Below, in pieces: positions 8,841 through 16,952 of a DNA stretch of 64,000 nt; position 1 is the stretch's first letter, and the number at the start of each line of letters is the position of its first letter. The DNA is from Collinsella aerofaciens. GTDB lineage: Bacteria > Actinomycetota > Coriobacteriia > Coriobacteriales > Coriobacteriaceae. The stretch spans positions 62,001 through 126,000 of the forward strand of contig NZ_JAQLFL010000008.1 in the NCBI RefSeq assembly GCF_028206995.1, written 5' to 3'. A program made the position numbers and the translations under genes. The notes under the pieces were generated by a model. It saw only the letters and a program-made list of their open reading frames with translations, had not been told where the DNA came from and searched no databases.

Positions 8841-9739
8841 GGGGTTTGGCAGGGTTTTCTGTCGCGACGGCGTGCGGGGCGGAACCTCGTGTGCCGCAGG
8901 TGCCGCCGGCGGAGCTGGCGCGTCAGGCGTTCGAGACGGTGGCAGAGAAGCTGCCGCGTGAGTTGGTGGAAAACGATCTGCTGAAAAAGATTGCCCGTTC
9001 GTGGGCATCGCTGGCTCCGGCGCGTCGCCTTGGCCTCGTGATCGAAGATGCTTCGGGGCGTTTGGCGTTTCTGCTGCTATCGAGCGGTGTCTGCTGCGTT
9101 TTGCTAACGATGGTGTCGTTATCGCCCCTCGGGTTTGCCTTGGGACTTGTTGCTCCGATTGCCGCTGGCGCCGCTCGGGATGGCTTTGAGAGCCGGCGCG
9201 AGCAACACGATGCAGAAGAGGCCATGCCCGAGGCGTTTACCGCACTTTCCATGTCGCTTGCCTCGGGACATTCGCTGGCCCAGGGCATGCGCTTTGTGGG
9301 CGCTCATGCGCAAGAACCGGTGCATACCGAGTTTTTGCGGGTAGCGGCGGCGATCGATTGCGGCATCTCGGCGACCGACGCGCTCGATGACTTGCTCGTG
9401 CGCATCGACGCCCCCGGCCTTTCGCTTGTGACCTTGGCGCTTAAGGTGTCTCAGCGCACCGGTGCTCCGCTTGCCGACTTACTGTCCGAGGCGTCGAGCA
9501 TGGTGGGGGAGCGCATTGAGCTCAAGCGCCGCCTGGATGTTAAGACGTCGCAGGCTCGCATGTCTGCGCATATGGTCGCGGCGATGCCGGCGGGCATGTG
9601 CGCGGTGTTGGCGCTGCTTTCGGCAGATTTTCGTCGCGGTCTTGCGACGCCTGCCGGTGCGGGCGCTGTGGTGCTGGGTCTAGTCCTCAACGTCGTTGCC
9701 CTGGTGGTTATCCGGCGCATTATGCGGGTGGAGCTATGA
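8813..9739 (+). CDS. tadB: Tad pilus inner-membrane platform protein TadB
   Basis: The protein has 308 residues with a type II secretion F domain. An amphipathic N-terminus is followed by two hydrophobic stretches (LAFLLLSSGVCCVLLTMVSL and GFALGLVAPIAAGAA). The GspF-type core is AMPEAFTALSMSLASGHSLAQGM, and a C-terminal helix pair follows. The ATG at 8813 is preceded by GAGGAGG and overlaps tadA by 28 nt. TadB and TadC together form the platform on which pilins are polymerised. Confidence 0.88.
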   Translation: MEVAVPLVVGGLAGFSVATACGAEPRVPQVPPAELARQAFETVAEKLPRELVENDLLKKIARSWASLAPARRLGLVIEDASGRLAFLLLSSGVCCVLLTMVSLSPLGFALGLVAPIAAGAARDGFESRREQHDAEEAMPEAFTALSMSLASGHSLAQGMRFVGAHAQEPVHTEFLRVAAAIDCGISATDALDDLLVRIDAPGLSLVTLALKVSQRTGAPLADLLSEASSMVGERIELKRRLDVKTSQARMSAHMVAAMPAGMCAVLALLSADFRRGLATPAGAGAVVLGLVLNVVALVVIRRIMRVEL

Positions 9740-10377
9740 GCGCCCTGGTTGCAGTTGTGGCTTGCCTGTGTGCCCTGAGTGTATTTGTCGCGACGGGTTT
9801 GGATCGGGCGGATGCGCGCAAGATCGCAGGGGCCTGCAAGCGCGAGGCGGTGCTGGTCGCTGCCGCGGGTCGCTCGGTGGTCGATGCCCTGACCGCGCGA
9901 GTGAAGGGCGCGGTTGGAGCGGGCGGCCCGGCGCGAGTGTCGCTCGGCGAAGTGTCCGAGATGATCGATGTTGTGCGCTTGGGTCTTTCGGCCGGCCTTT
10001 CGTTTGATGCGGCGCTTGAGATTTTCTGCGCCAACCGCCGGTCAGTGCTGGCTCTTCGCCTTGAGCGGGCCTGCATGGCGTGGCAGGTGGGCGTGGGCAC
10101 GCGTGAGGACGAGTTGTTGGCCGCCGCGCGCGACCTGGACGTGCGAGCGCTCGAGACCTTTGCCATTACGGTGGGGCAGGCACTCGCCCTGGGTGCCCCA
10201 CTTGCCGAGACACTGGCCGCTCAAAGTCGCGAGATCCGTGCGGCTCATCGCGCCGCGGTCGAGCGCGAGATTGAGCGTGCGCCCGTCAAGCTGCTGATTC
10301 CCACCGGCACGCTCATCTTGCCGGCGTTGCTTCTGTCCATATTGGGCCCGCTGCTGGGAGCAGGCGGGATGATGTAG
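9736..10377 (+). CDS. tadC: Tad pilus platform protein TadC
   Basis: The protein has 213 residues with a GspF-like motif SEMIDVVRLGLSAGLSFDAALEIF and a C-terminal hydrophobic hairpin (LLIPTGTLILPALLLSILGPLLGAGG). The ATG at 9736 overlaps the tadB stop (ATGA); an in-frame upstream start at 9598 would lie deep inside tadB and was rejected. It is shorter than many TadC proteins because the N-terminal helix region is brief. Confidence 0.85.
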   Translation: MSALVAVVACLCALSVFVATGLDRADARKIAGACKREAVLVAAAGRSVVDALTARVKGAVGAGGPARVSLGEVSEMIDVVRLGLSAGLSFDAALEIFCANRRSVLALRLERACMAWQVGVGTREDELLAAARDLDVRALETFAITVGQALALGAPLAETLAAQSREIRAAHRAAVEREIERAPVKLLIPTGTLILPALLLSILGPLLGAGGMM

Positions 10378-10387
10378 GGAGGAATAC

Positions 10388-10621
10388 ATGAACACGATGA
10401 CTGACGCTGCTGGCAAGGTCCAGGGCTGGGCGTTTTGCCGGGCGGCACATGTTCGTCAGCGCGCCAAGGAGCTACTGCAGGAGGAGAGTGCACAGGGTAC
10501 CACCGAGTATGCCATCTTGGTCGGCGTGCTCGTGGTGATCGCGATTATCGCCATCGTCGCATTTAAGGGCAAGGTCCAAGATCTATGGAACGCTATCAGC
10601 GAGGGCATCAACAGCCTGTAG
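10388..10621 (+). CDS. flp: Flp-type major pilin
   Basis: This 77-residue prepilin has a basic leader (HVRQRAKELLQEESAQG) cut before TTEYAILVGVLVVIAIIAIVAF. The Glu at about +3 followed by Tyr is the Flp signature. A short tail KGKVQDLWNAISEGINSL follows the helix. It probably forms the fibre built by tadABC. A GGGAGGAATAC ribosome-binding site precedes the ATG. No prepilin peptidase (TadV) gene is seen in the window. Confidence 0.88.
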   Translation: MNTMTDAAGKVQGWAFCRAAHVRQRAKELLQEESAQGTTEYAILVGVLVVIAIIAIVAFKGKVQDLWNAISEGINSL

Positions 10622-11148
10622 AGGGCGAGCGCCCCATCGGGGTGCTGCTGGTGTTTGCTTGCCTGACCGTGGCGATAGCGGCGGTGCTTTGGGGGCTTAA
10701 CGCCGCGCGGCAGCAGCGTCCTGGGGCCGCCTTCGATTCGGGCTCAGATTCGGCGGTGGCGTCTCAAAAAGATGAGATGCGAGATGCGGACGATTCGGAT
10801 GTCGCTGTCACGGCGCAAACCTTTCTGCGGACGCTCGACAAGCGGTCTGGCACTGCGACGGATTCGCCTGGGGACAACGCGATTACGGTCCGGCTTGCAT
10901 GGTCTGAGGACCGACCGATGACCGAGGCAGCGGCGGATATGTTACGCGCCTACCGCGAGGTGCCAACGGCCCAGCTCGCCCTGAGCGGCTATCTTGATAT
11001 TAAGGGCAACGTATGGGGCGCCATCGTGCGCGATGGGCGCGGCTGGGTCGATATGGTGACGGTTGCCGCGGATGCCGGCGATGCCTCGTGCCGCCTGCGC
11101 GTGATCCGCCTGAGCCCGCAGGCATCGAACTCAAAGGAGGGGTCGTGA
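10585..11148 (+). CDS. Unrecognised tad-locus membrane protein
   Basis: The protein has up to 187 residues. One membrane helix (GVLLVFACLTVAIAAVLWGL) lies near the N-terminus, followed by about 150 extracytoplasmic residues rich in Asp, Ser and Arg, with no motif I recognise. The ATG at 10585 overlaps flp by 37 nt and has a poor ribosome-binding site; GTG at 10642, just after the flp stop, is the alternative and leaves the helix at the very N-terminus. Its position inside the pilin cluster suggests a pilus accessory or anchoring role, which is inference. Confidence 0.6.
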   Translation: MERYQRGHQQPVEGERPIGVLLVFACLTVAIAAVLWGLNAARQQRPGAAFDSGSDSAVASQKDEMRDADDSDVAVTAQTFLRTLDKRSGTATDSPGDNAITVRLAWSEDRPMTEAAADMLRAYREVPTAQLALSGYLDIKGNVWGAIVRDGRGWVDMVTVAADAGDASCRLRVIRLSPQASNSKEGS

Positions 11149-11149
11149 A

Positions 11150-11368
11150 ATGCATGACGTCCTGCGCGAGGAATCTGCCCAAGCGACTGTGGAATACGCC
11201 ATCGTCACGGTGGCGCTGTTATCGATCGTGCTGGCGATTGTGGGACTTTGGCGTGCTGGCACCGATGGACGCTTGGCGGCGCTGGTTGAGCGGGCGGCAT
11301 CCCATGGCGTTGCCTCGACGTCGGTTATCGACGCCGCTGCGGGCGCTAAGGACATCGCGTTGTATTGA
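11150..11368 (+). CDS. Small pilin-like protein (class III signal)
   Basis: This 72-residue protein has the prepilin-like sequence REESAQATVEYAIVTVALLSIVLAIVGLW followed by a short hydrophilic tail. The TVEYA core is almost the same as in the Flp pilin. It is probably a minor pilin or pseudopilin processed by the same peptidase. AAAGGAGG lies 9 nt before the ATG, and its 3' end overlaps the next gene by 65 nt. Confidence 0.75.
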   Translation: MHDVLREESAQATVEYAIVTVALLSIVLAIVGLWRAGTDGRLAALVERAASHGVASTSVIDAAAGAKDIALY

Positions 11369-11840
11369 TATCGCGCGCGAGGACTGGGCGCAGTCTACGG
11401 TCGAGGCCGCTTTTTTGCTGCCGACGTTTCTGACGCTCGTCCTTCTCGCACTGCAACCGGTGTGCCTGCTTTATACGCGCGCGGTCATGGAGTCTGCCGC
11501 CGCCGAGACCGCGCGGCTCATGATCACGACGACGGCGGAGGACGACGATCTTAAGGAGTTCACCCGCCGCCGGCTTGCCGCAGTGCCCAACGTTTCGATC
11601 TTTCATGCCGGCGGGCCGTTGTCGTGGGATATTGAGCTTAGCCGGGCCGATGCGGGTGGCGTCTCGTCCGTGTCCGTTTCCGGCGAGGTCAAGCCGTTGC
11701 CTGTGATCGGTGCGTTTGCGCAGGCTATGGGTGGTACCGCCGAGGGTGGCTACGTTGAGCTCAAGGTCGATGTCTCGTATCAATCACGTCCCGAATGGCT
11801 GGAGGGAGATTATGATTCGTGGATTGCTGCATGGGATTAA
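11304..11840 (+). CDS. tadE: TadE-like pseudopilin
   Basis: The protein has 178 residues. A strongly basic N-terminus (ALPRRRLSTPLRALRTSR) precedes EDWAQSTVEAAFLLPTFLTLVLLALQPVCLLYTRAVMESAAAETARL, which is the typical TadE order of cleavage site, helix and AAETAR segment. The ATG at 11304 is the best in-frame start although the ribosome-binding site is weak. It overlaps the preceding gene by 65 nt and the next by 29 nt, so expression is probably coupled. Confidence 0.72.
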   Translation: MALPRRRLSTPLRALRTSRCIDIAREDWAQSTVEAAFLLPTFLTLVLLALQPVCLLYTRAVMESAAAETARLMITTTAEDDDLKEFTRRRLAAVPNVSIFHAGGPLSWDIELSRADAGGVSSVSVSGEVKPLPVIGAFAQAMGGTAEGGYVELKVDVSYQSRPEWLEGDYDSWIAAWD

Positions 11841-13965
11841 GCGTTTCTGGTCTAGACGCGTTTTGACGCGCCGTCCGAGCTGCCATCGCAAGCGAGGCGG
11901 CTTTATGGGCCGCGCCGGTATCGACCTGTTTATCGAAGACGGTGCCTACACCACGCTTTCTTCTGCCGTGGTCATCCTAGTGGTGCTCACGTTGTTGTTT
12001 TCGTCGACCGCGGCGATATGGAGCATGTCGCGCGCGGGGGACACCCAGGTGGCGGCCGATAGCGGCGCGCTGGCGGGTGCCAACGTAGTGTCGTCCTATC
12101 ACACGGCTGCCACGGTGGTTGATGCGAGCATCTTGAGTCTGGGGCTAGCGGGGTTTGCCACGATCGGGACGGGCCTGGTCGCCATCCTCATCCCGGGTGC
12201 CGAACCAGTTGCCGGCAATATGGTCGACACCGGGATTGAGATCATTAAAACGCGCAACAAGTTTGCCAAAAGCGCATCGGAAGGCTTGCAGAAAATCGAG
12301 ACGGCTCTGCCGTATCTGATTGCCGCGCGTGCCACGCAGGCGGTGTCGGCGCAGGATACCGATAGTGTGACCTATACCGGTACGGCGCTTGCCGTGCCCA
12401 GGACGTCCGAGTCGGATTTCGTTGCGCTCGAGGGTTCTGAGATCTCGACCGATGCCATTAAAGACACATCGAAAGATCTGGAGCGCGCAGCAGATGAGCT
12501 GCAGAAGGCCTTGGAGGAGACGGCGAAAGCAAAAGAACGCGCCTGGCTTGCGGATTGCGGTGGATCGGTTCCGGCTTCGGTCGGTAGCTGTTCATGCATG
12601 TGGGAACGTACGAGGAGTTTGGCAAAGCTCTCGGGTGAGCAGAACCCGCATTATGCCTCGAGCATTTCGTGGGAGCCACAGGTGGCGCTCGACCGCGCGA
12701 AGACCTACTACCGTCAACGCCTGGCAGACGAAAAACCGCAGGGTTCAAGCGTCGAGACGAAGGCGGAGTCGGCGGCGCGCAAGGCGTTTTACACCTATGC
12801 GAGTACAGAGGTCAATCGTGCATATGTAACCGAGGACGGAGATGAAGTCGCTTCCTATATCCCGCTGTTGCCGCGCAACACTGACGAGGTGCGAGCGACG
12901 GAACTCTATACCGATACGGTGTGGCCAACCAGTGCCATCGATGGCAAGACGTATCTGCATTACGGAACGAGTTGCCCCAACTATAAGAAGGGGGCGCCAT
13001 GCGGGCTGGCCTCGGTTGCTGCTTATGACGGGCAGGACAAATGCAATAGATGCCATTTTGGTGTTTCGTCGCTCGGTGCCGTTGCGGCTCCTTCGACTTC
13101 TATCGAAAACGGCTTTGAGTACCACTTTGATCGATTCAAAGAGGCTCTGGAAGACTACGTCGAATGCCGCAACAAAGAACTCGAACTTGAGCGTCAGACC
13201 GAGGATGAGGCCGACCGTGCGGGCAATGCGTTTGACCAGGCCATTAAAGCGCTTTCCGGCGAGCGCCCGCGTATCGCCCCACCTGGCCGCAACGGCGTGG
13301 TCGCCTTTGCAGTTTCGGGTGACATTACCAGCCCCGATCAACTTAACTCCTCGTTTAACGCGGCAGTCAGGCTTGGCGATCGCGGTGCTATCTCTGCCGC
13401 GGTGCTGGCGCCCGATGAGGCGACGGCGCAAAACAACGTGCTTTCGCGATTTTTCTCGACATTGAAGGAACGCTCGGGCGGCGTTGCCGGCGTGCTCGAC
13501 GGCGTCATGGATGTTTGGGGACGGCTACTCGTGGGATACGGAGACATCCAAGGTTCGGCCGACGAACTTATGGACGAGATGATTAAAGACCTAGGAGGGG
13601 GCAGCGGTGCGTTGGGCTCCATTGCATCGTGGCTCGGCGATACCGTTTCGGCGTCCGTGGCGGCGCTGGGTTTGGAACCGTGCGACTTGCGCCTGCGAAA
13701 GCCGGTGCTGACCGATTCCGCCAACGTCATTAAGAGTCCGGGGTCTGACATTGCGGGTCTCTCTCAAACGCAAGACAAACTGCGAAGTATTCCGTTGGGC
13801 GTGACCGATCCCAAGGCGCTTTGCGAGGCGTTGGAATATCAAGTCGAACGCACCATTAGCGGTACGGTGTTCACACTTGCGGAGATTCCTCTGCCCGGCG
13901 GCGGCTCCATCCCGCTCACCGTCGATGTCGCCACGCTGGTTGGCGCTCTGGGCGGTGGGTCGTAA
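11812..13965 (+). CDS. Large TadG-like surface protein of the pilus locus
   Basis: The protein has 717 residues. A basic start is followed by GRAGIDLFIEDGAYTTLSSAVVILVVLTLLFSSTAAIWSMSRAGDTQVAADSGALAGANV, a TadG/TadE-like N-terminal helix and AADSGALAGA segment. A long extracellular region carries a charged coiled stretch (about 235-275) and two Cys-rich patches (ADCGGS..GSCSCMW and SCPNYKKGAPCG..DKCNRCHFG). The CxxC pair suggests a metal site or disulfides. GGAGGGAG lies 3 nt upstream of the chosen ATG, a tight spacing. It may be a pilus tip or adhesin component; this is inference. Confidence 0.7.
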   Translation: MIRGLLHGIKRFWSRRVLTRRPSCHRKRGGFMGRAGIDLFIEDGAYTTLSSAVVILVVLTLLFSSTAAIWSMSRAGDTQVAADSGALAGANVVSSYHTAATVVDASILSLGLAGFATIGTGLVAILIPGAEPVAGNMVDTGIEIIKTRNKFAKSASEGLQKIETALPYLIAARATQAVSAQDTDSVTYTGTALAVPRTSESDFVALEGSEISTDAIKDTSKDLERAADELQKALEETAKAKERAWLADCGGSVPASVGSCSCMWERTRSLAKLSGEQNPHYASSISWEPQVALDRAKTYYRQRLADEKPQGSSVETKAESAARKAFYTYASTEVNRAYVTEDGDEVASYIPLLPRNTDEVRATELYTDTVWPTSAIDGKTYLHYGTSCPNYKKGAPCGLASVAAYDGQDKCNRCHFGVSSLGAVAAPSTSIENGFEYHFDRFKEALEDYVECRNKELELERQTEDEADRAGNAFDQAIKALSGERPRIAPPGRNGVVAFAVSGDITSPDQLNSSFNAAVRLGDRGAISAAVLAPDEATAQNNVLSRFFSTLKERSGGVAGVLDGVMDVWGRLLVGYGDIQGSADELMDEMIKDLGGGSGALGSIASWLGDTVSASVAALGLEPCDLRLRKPVLTDSANVIKSPGSDIAGLSQTQDKLRSIPLGVTDPKALCEALEYQVERTISGTVFTLAEIPLPGGGSIPLTVDVATLVGALGGGS

Positions 13966-14441
13966 TGAGTATCCGCATGCGTCTGCGCGAGGAGCGCGCC
14001 CAAGCGACGGTTGAGATGGCAGTGGTTACGCCCGTTTTGCTGGTGCTGGCACTCATCGTGTACAACGTCATGATCTTTGCCAGCGCTGTTGCGCGCTTCG
14101 ACCGCGTGGTGCCCGACATCGTGTTGGCGCACGCCGTGGCGTCGGAGGGGGAGGGCGACGAAAGCTCTGCCGATGCCTCGGCGACGGTTCAGACTCAAAT
14201 TCTGAATGCCATGGAAGGCTATGACTTGCAGATCGAAGTGTCGAGCGAGCAAGGCGCGGAGGCATCGGATGGTGGCCTGCTCTCCCTATCCGGTACGTTT
14301 AGGACCTACACCTGTACCATGCACTATGAGCCGTGGCCGACTTCTCTCAGCATCGCTGGCGTTCCGCTGGGGGCGCCGACAACGTTGTCGCACGAGCGTG
14401 CGGTGACGGTCGATCCATGGCGTCCGGGGGTGGTCATGTGA
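13965..14441 (+). CDS. TadE/TadF-like minor pilin
   Basis: The protein has 158 residues. REERAQATVEMAVVTPVLLVLALIVYNVMIFASAVARFDRV is a class III prepilin signal and helix, followed by a soluble domain of about 110 residues with a Cys in RTYTCTMHYEPW. The ATG shares a base with the stop of the previous gene (TAATG). It is the fourth gene in this locus with the QxTVE cleavage context. Confidence 0.75.
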   Translation: MSIRMRLREERAQATVEMAVVTPVLLVLALIVYNVMIFASAVARFDRVVPDIVLAHAVASEGEGDESSADASATVQTQILNAMEGYDLQIEVSSEQGAEASDGGLLSLSGTFRTYTCTMHYEPWPTSLSIAGVPLGAPTTLSHERAVTVDPWRPGVVM

Positions 14442-14797
14442 CCGCGGTCTCGTCCTACATCGTCTACGCGCGGGCACTCAATAGGCTGGGTTGGACGCCG
14501 GCCGAGTTTGTGGTGGCGGAGTCGTTTGTCGTGCGCCTGCGCGGCATGCTGGGACGGCGTCCGGTTGCCGCCAACGGCCTGCCGCTCGTCATGGCGTTTC
14601 CACGCTGCTCTTCGGTCCATACGTGTTTTATGGCCTATCCCATCGACATCGCCTTCATCGATCGCGACGGCAATATCCTCGCGCGCTACGAAAACGTCCG
14701 CCCTTGGCGCATGTGCTCCTGCCCCGGCGCCTGGGCCGTACTAGAGCGTCCTTCAATCATTGTTTCGACCCCTGCTCTCCAACGCGTGCCGGCTTAA
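14438..14797 (+). CDS. DUF192 family protein
   Basis: The 119-residue protein has the DUF192 pattern: FVVRLRGMLGRRP, then MAFPRCSSVHTCFMAYPIDIAFIDRDGNIL and a final VLERPS. Function of the family is not established. The GTG at 14438 overlaps the preceding stop (GTGA) and has a G-rich ribosome-binding site (GGGGGTGG). Its coupling to the tad genes suggests a link with pilus or surface function, but that is only contextual. Confidence 0.78.
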   Translation: MTAVSSYIVYARALNRLGWTPAEFVVAESFVVRLRGMLGRRPVAANGLPLVMAFPRCSSVHTCFMAYPIDIAFIDRDGNILARYENVRPWRMCSCPGAWAVLERPSIIVSTPALQRVPA

Positions 14798-14815
14798 GAA
14801 TTGGCGACAGTGGAC

Positions 14816-14830
14816 TTTCGTCATACGAAA
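14816..14830 (+). promoter_or_regulatory. Palindromic operator candidate of the toxin-antitoxin pair
   Basis: TTTCGT (14816-14821) and ACGAAA (14825-14830) are perfect half-sites 3 bp apart, lying 26 bp before the first gene and next to a TAAGAT -10-like box at 14836-14841. Ribbon-helix-helix antitoxins usually repress their own operon at such sites. Confidence 0.5.
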
Positions 14831-14855
14831 TTGGGTAAGATGGAGGAGAAGATGC

Positions 14856-15122
14856 ATGGATGTTGAGATTCATCCCAACGCTAAAAAGCACCTGACGGAA
14901 AAGCAGGTGCTTAGCGCTTGGCTTGCGGTTACTGAGTGCATTCGTCGCGAGTCGAAGGACGAGCCGCCGAGATGGCTTGCGATTGGATGGCTCCCAGACG
15001 GACGAAGCGTGGAGCTTGTCGCGGTCGAGCTTGTCCGTGGGTGGCTTATCATTCATGCCTTGTCTCCAGTCCAGAAGAAATTTTGGCAGGAGATTGAACA
15101 GGCTCGGCAAAGGGGTCGATGA
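14856..15122 (+). CDS. Putative RelE/BrnT-fold-like toxin
   Basis: This 88-residue protein reads MDVEIHPNAKKHLTEKQVLSAWLAV and, near the end, GRSVELVAVELVRGWLIIHALSPVQKKFWQEI. The His-x(4)-Lys-His start, Glu-rich strands and C-terminal helix resemble BrnT or DUF4258-type small toxins, but identity is low and this is a fold guess. TGGAGGAGAA precedes the ATG. The overlap (4 nt) with a ribbon-helix-helix protein gene is the stronger argument for a toxin-antitoxin pair. Confidence 0.55.
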   Translation: MDVEIHPNAKKHLTEKQVLSAWLAVTECIRRESKDEPPRWLAIGWLPDGRSVELVAVELVRGWLIIHALSPVQKKFWQEIEQARQRGR

Positions 15123-15406
15123 TGGGCAAGACGTATACGGCCGCTAATGGTCAGGTTGTAACGGATGAAATGATTGACGCGTGGTGCGAGTCGTACGAGC
15201 GCGGAGAGTTTCCGGATGGCGAACACACCGTTGGTGGGATCGTGCATGGACGGCCCCCGCTCTCAGGTGAGGGGACGGCAACGCTGTCGGTCAAGATTCC
15301 TCTGGGAATGAAGGAGGCCATTCGTCGACGGGCGGCTGCCGAGGGGATGACGCCAAGTGAGTTTGCCCGTGCGGCTCTGAGTGAAAAACTTCTTGCTGCC
15401 GGCTGA
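15119..15406 (+). CDS. Ribbon-helix-helix antitoxin-like protein
   Basis: The protein has 95 residues. The C-terminal half (TLSVKIPLGMKEAIRRRAAAEGMTPSEFARAALSEKLL) is a CopG/Arc-type ribbon-helix-helix DNA-binding domain. The N-terminal half is acidic and aromatic (DAWCESYERGEFPDGE), as expected of a toxin-neutralising arm, although here the arm precedes the DNA-binding domain. It overlaps the toxin-like gene, and the ATG at 15122 is an alternative start. Confidence 0.65.
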   Translation: MMGKTYTAANGQVVTDEMIDAWCESYERGEFPDGEHTVGGIVHGRPPLSGEGTATLSVKIPLGMKEAIRRRAAAEGMTPSEFARAALSEKLLAAG

Positions 15407-15469
15407 TGCCTCTGACGTGCCGATTTATAGAACCGAGGCTGTGCTCAAAAACTTTTTTAAAATTCTCGG

Positions 15470-15497
15470 TTGACCGGAACGCGTCCTTGGTTATACT
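15470..15497 (+). promoter_or_regulatory. Promoter of tRNA-Phe
   Basis: TTGACC (15470-15475) and TATACT (15492-15497) are 16 bp apart, 33 bp before the tRNA. Confidence 0.8.
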
Positions 15498-15529
15498 AAT
15501 CAAGCCTTGAAACAAGGCACACCTCAAAT

Positions 15530-15602
<73 letters not shown>

Positions 15603-15615
15603 CCTTGAATTGACT

Positions 15616-15645
15616 AGGACCTCTGCAAAGGGGTCCTTTTCTTTT
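15616..15645 (+). terminator. Terminator of tRNA-Phe
   Basis: AGGACC (15616-15621) pairs with GGTCCT (15632-15637), followed by TTTCTTTT. Confidence 0.8.
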
Positions 15646-15658
15646 ATTGAGGGCTCTG

Positions 15659-15706
15659 CGGAAATTGCGTCCCGGAATTTGGCTTCAGAGTGGGATGCGC
15701 TTTCCG
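15659..15706. repeat. 48-bp hairpin repeat, single copy
   Basis: CGGAAATTGCGTCCC at the left pairs with GGGATGCGCTTTCCG at the right (one G-T wobble, one mismatch). The same unit occurs three times in tandem at 63210-63380. The rest of 15603-15884 shows no gene of its own. Confidence 0.75.
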
Positions 15707-15884
15707 GCGCTTACTTCCGACGTGCGTGCACATCTCGGGCCCGCCCGCTCAGACATTCCTCCCGCTTTTGCGCCACTTTACAGACCGTTCGGTCGTCTGC
15801 CCGCATGCGCGGGTATACTCAAAACGATACTTTTCCTATGCAATACGATGCAGGCTCGGCCTGCACGATCCGAAGGGGGCAGTG

Positions 15885-16946
15885 ATGGAGAGGATACTCG
15901 GCGTTAATCTCTCTGGCTGGTTTATTCCCGAGCCTTGGGTGACCCCGTCGCTATACGCGGCGACCGGTGCATCCAACGCGGCCGAGCTGCAGGAGGCCAT
16001 GGGCACCGCCGCCTATAACGAGCGCATGCGCCGTCATTACGAGACGTTTGTGAGCGAGGACGATTTCCGTCGCATGGCGCAGATCGGCCTCAACGCCGTG
16101 CGCCTGCCGGTGCCTTGGTATGCCTTTGGCTCACAGGAGTCCGATGCCTCCTACATCTCGGTTGTCGATTACATCGACCGCGCGATTGAGTGGGCTGCCA
16201 AGTACAACATTCGCGTGCTGCTTGACCTGGCGACTGTGCCCGGTGGCCAGGGCGATTCCAACGATTCGCCCGCCACGCCGGAGGCTGTTGCCGAGTGGCA
16301 TTCGTCCACCAACGGTCGTCATGTCGCACTCGACGTGCTCGAGCGCTTGGCCGATCGCTACGGCGAGGCCGAGAGCCTGCTGGGTATTGAGCTGCTGGAT
16401 ACGCCGCAGATGAGTGTCCGCAAGAGCCTCTTCACCATGACGGATGGCATTCCTGCTCACTACCTGCGCAATTTCTATCGCGATGCTTACGAGCTCGTCC
16501 GTTCGTATATGCCCGAGGATAAGATCGTCGTTTTCTCGTCGTCGGGGCATCCCAGCGAGTGGAAGCATTTTATGCGCGGCGCCAAGTACAAGAACGTCTA
16601 CATGGACCTTCACCTGTACCATTACCGCGACGAGCATGCGCTCGACATCACGAGCCCCCGCGGGCTGACGACGGCGATTTCGCGTAACAAGCGCGAGCTT
16701 AAAGAAGCGATTTCAACTGGGTTCCCCGTGCTGGTGGGCGAATGGTCGGGCGCGGCGATCTTTGCCAACTCGTCGGTTACGCCCGAGGGCCGCAATGCCT
16801 ACGAGCGCGTGTTTATCGCCAATCAGCTGGCTTCGTTTGCGCCGGCTGCCGGTTGGTTCTTCCAAACGTGGAAGACCGAGAAGCGCATTGCAGCATGGGA
16901 CGCCCGCGCGGCGCTCGGCACGCTCGAGCGCGGCATGATTGAATAG
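15885..16946 (+). CDS. GH5-like (exo-1,3-glucanase type) protein lacking the acid/base Glu
   Basis: The protein has 353 residues and no signal peptide, so it is probably cytoplasmic. The fold is recognisable from GVNLSGWFIPEPWVTPSLY (residues 6-24), NAVRLPVPWY (70-79), VLLDLATVPGGQG, and VLVGEWSGA with the nucleophile Glu286. Where GH5 enzymes have GIELLNEP with the acid/base Glu, this protein has GIELLDTP (168-174), so Thr173 replaces Glu. It may be a non-hydrolytic relative, a sugar-binding protein or an enzyme with a changed mechanism. Start ATG 15885 with AAGGGGG upstream; GTG 15882 is possible. Confidence 0.8.
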   Translation: MERILGVNLSGWFIPEPWVTPSLYAATGASNAAELQEAMGTAAYNERMRRHYETFVSEDDFRRMAQIGLNAVRLPVPWYAFGSQESDASYISVVDYIDRAIEWAAKYNIRVLLDLATVPGGQGDSNDSPATPEAVAEWHSSTNGRHVALDVLERLADRYGEAESLLGIELLDTPQMSVRKSLFTMTDGIPAHYLRNFYRDAYELVRSYMPEDKIVVFSSSGHPSEWKHFMRGAKYKNVYMDLHLYHYRDEHALDITSPRGLTTAISRNKRELKEAISTGFPVLVGEWSGAAIFANSSVTPEGRNAYERVFIANQLASFAPAAGWFFQTWKTEKRIAAWDARAALGTLERGMIE

Positions 16947-16952
16947 GTTGAT

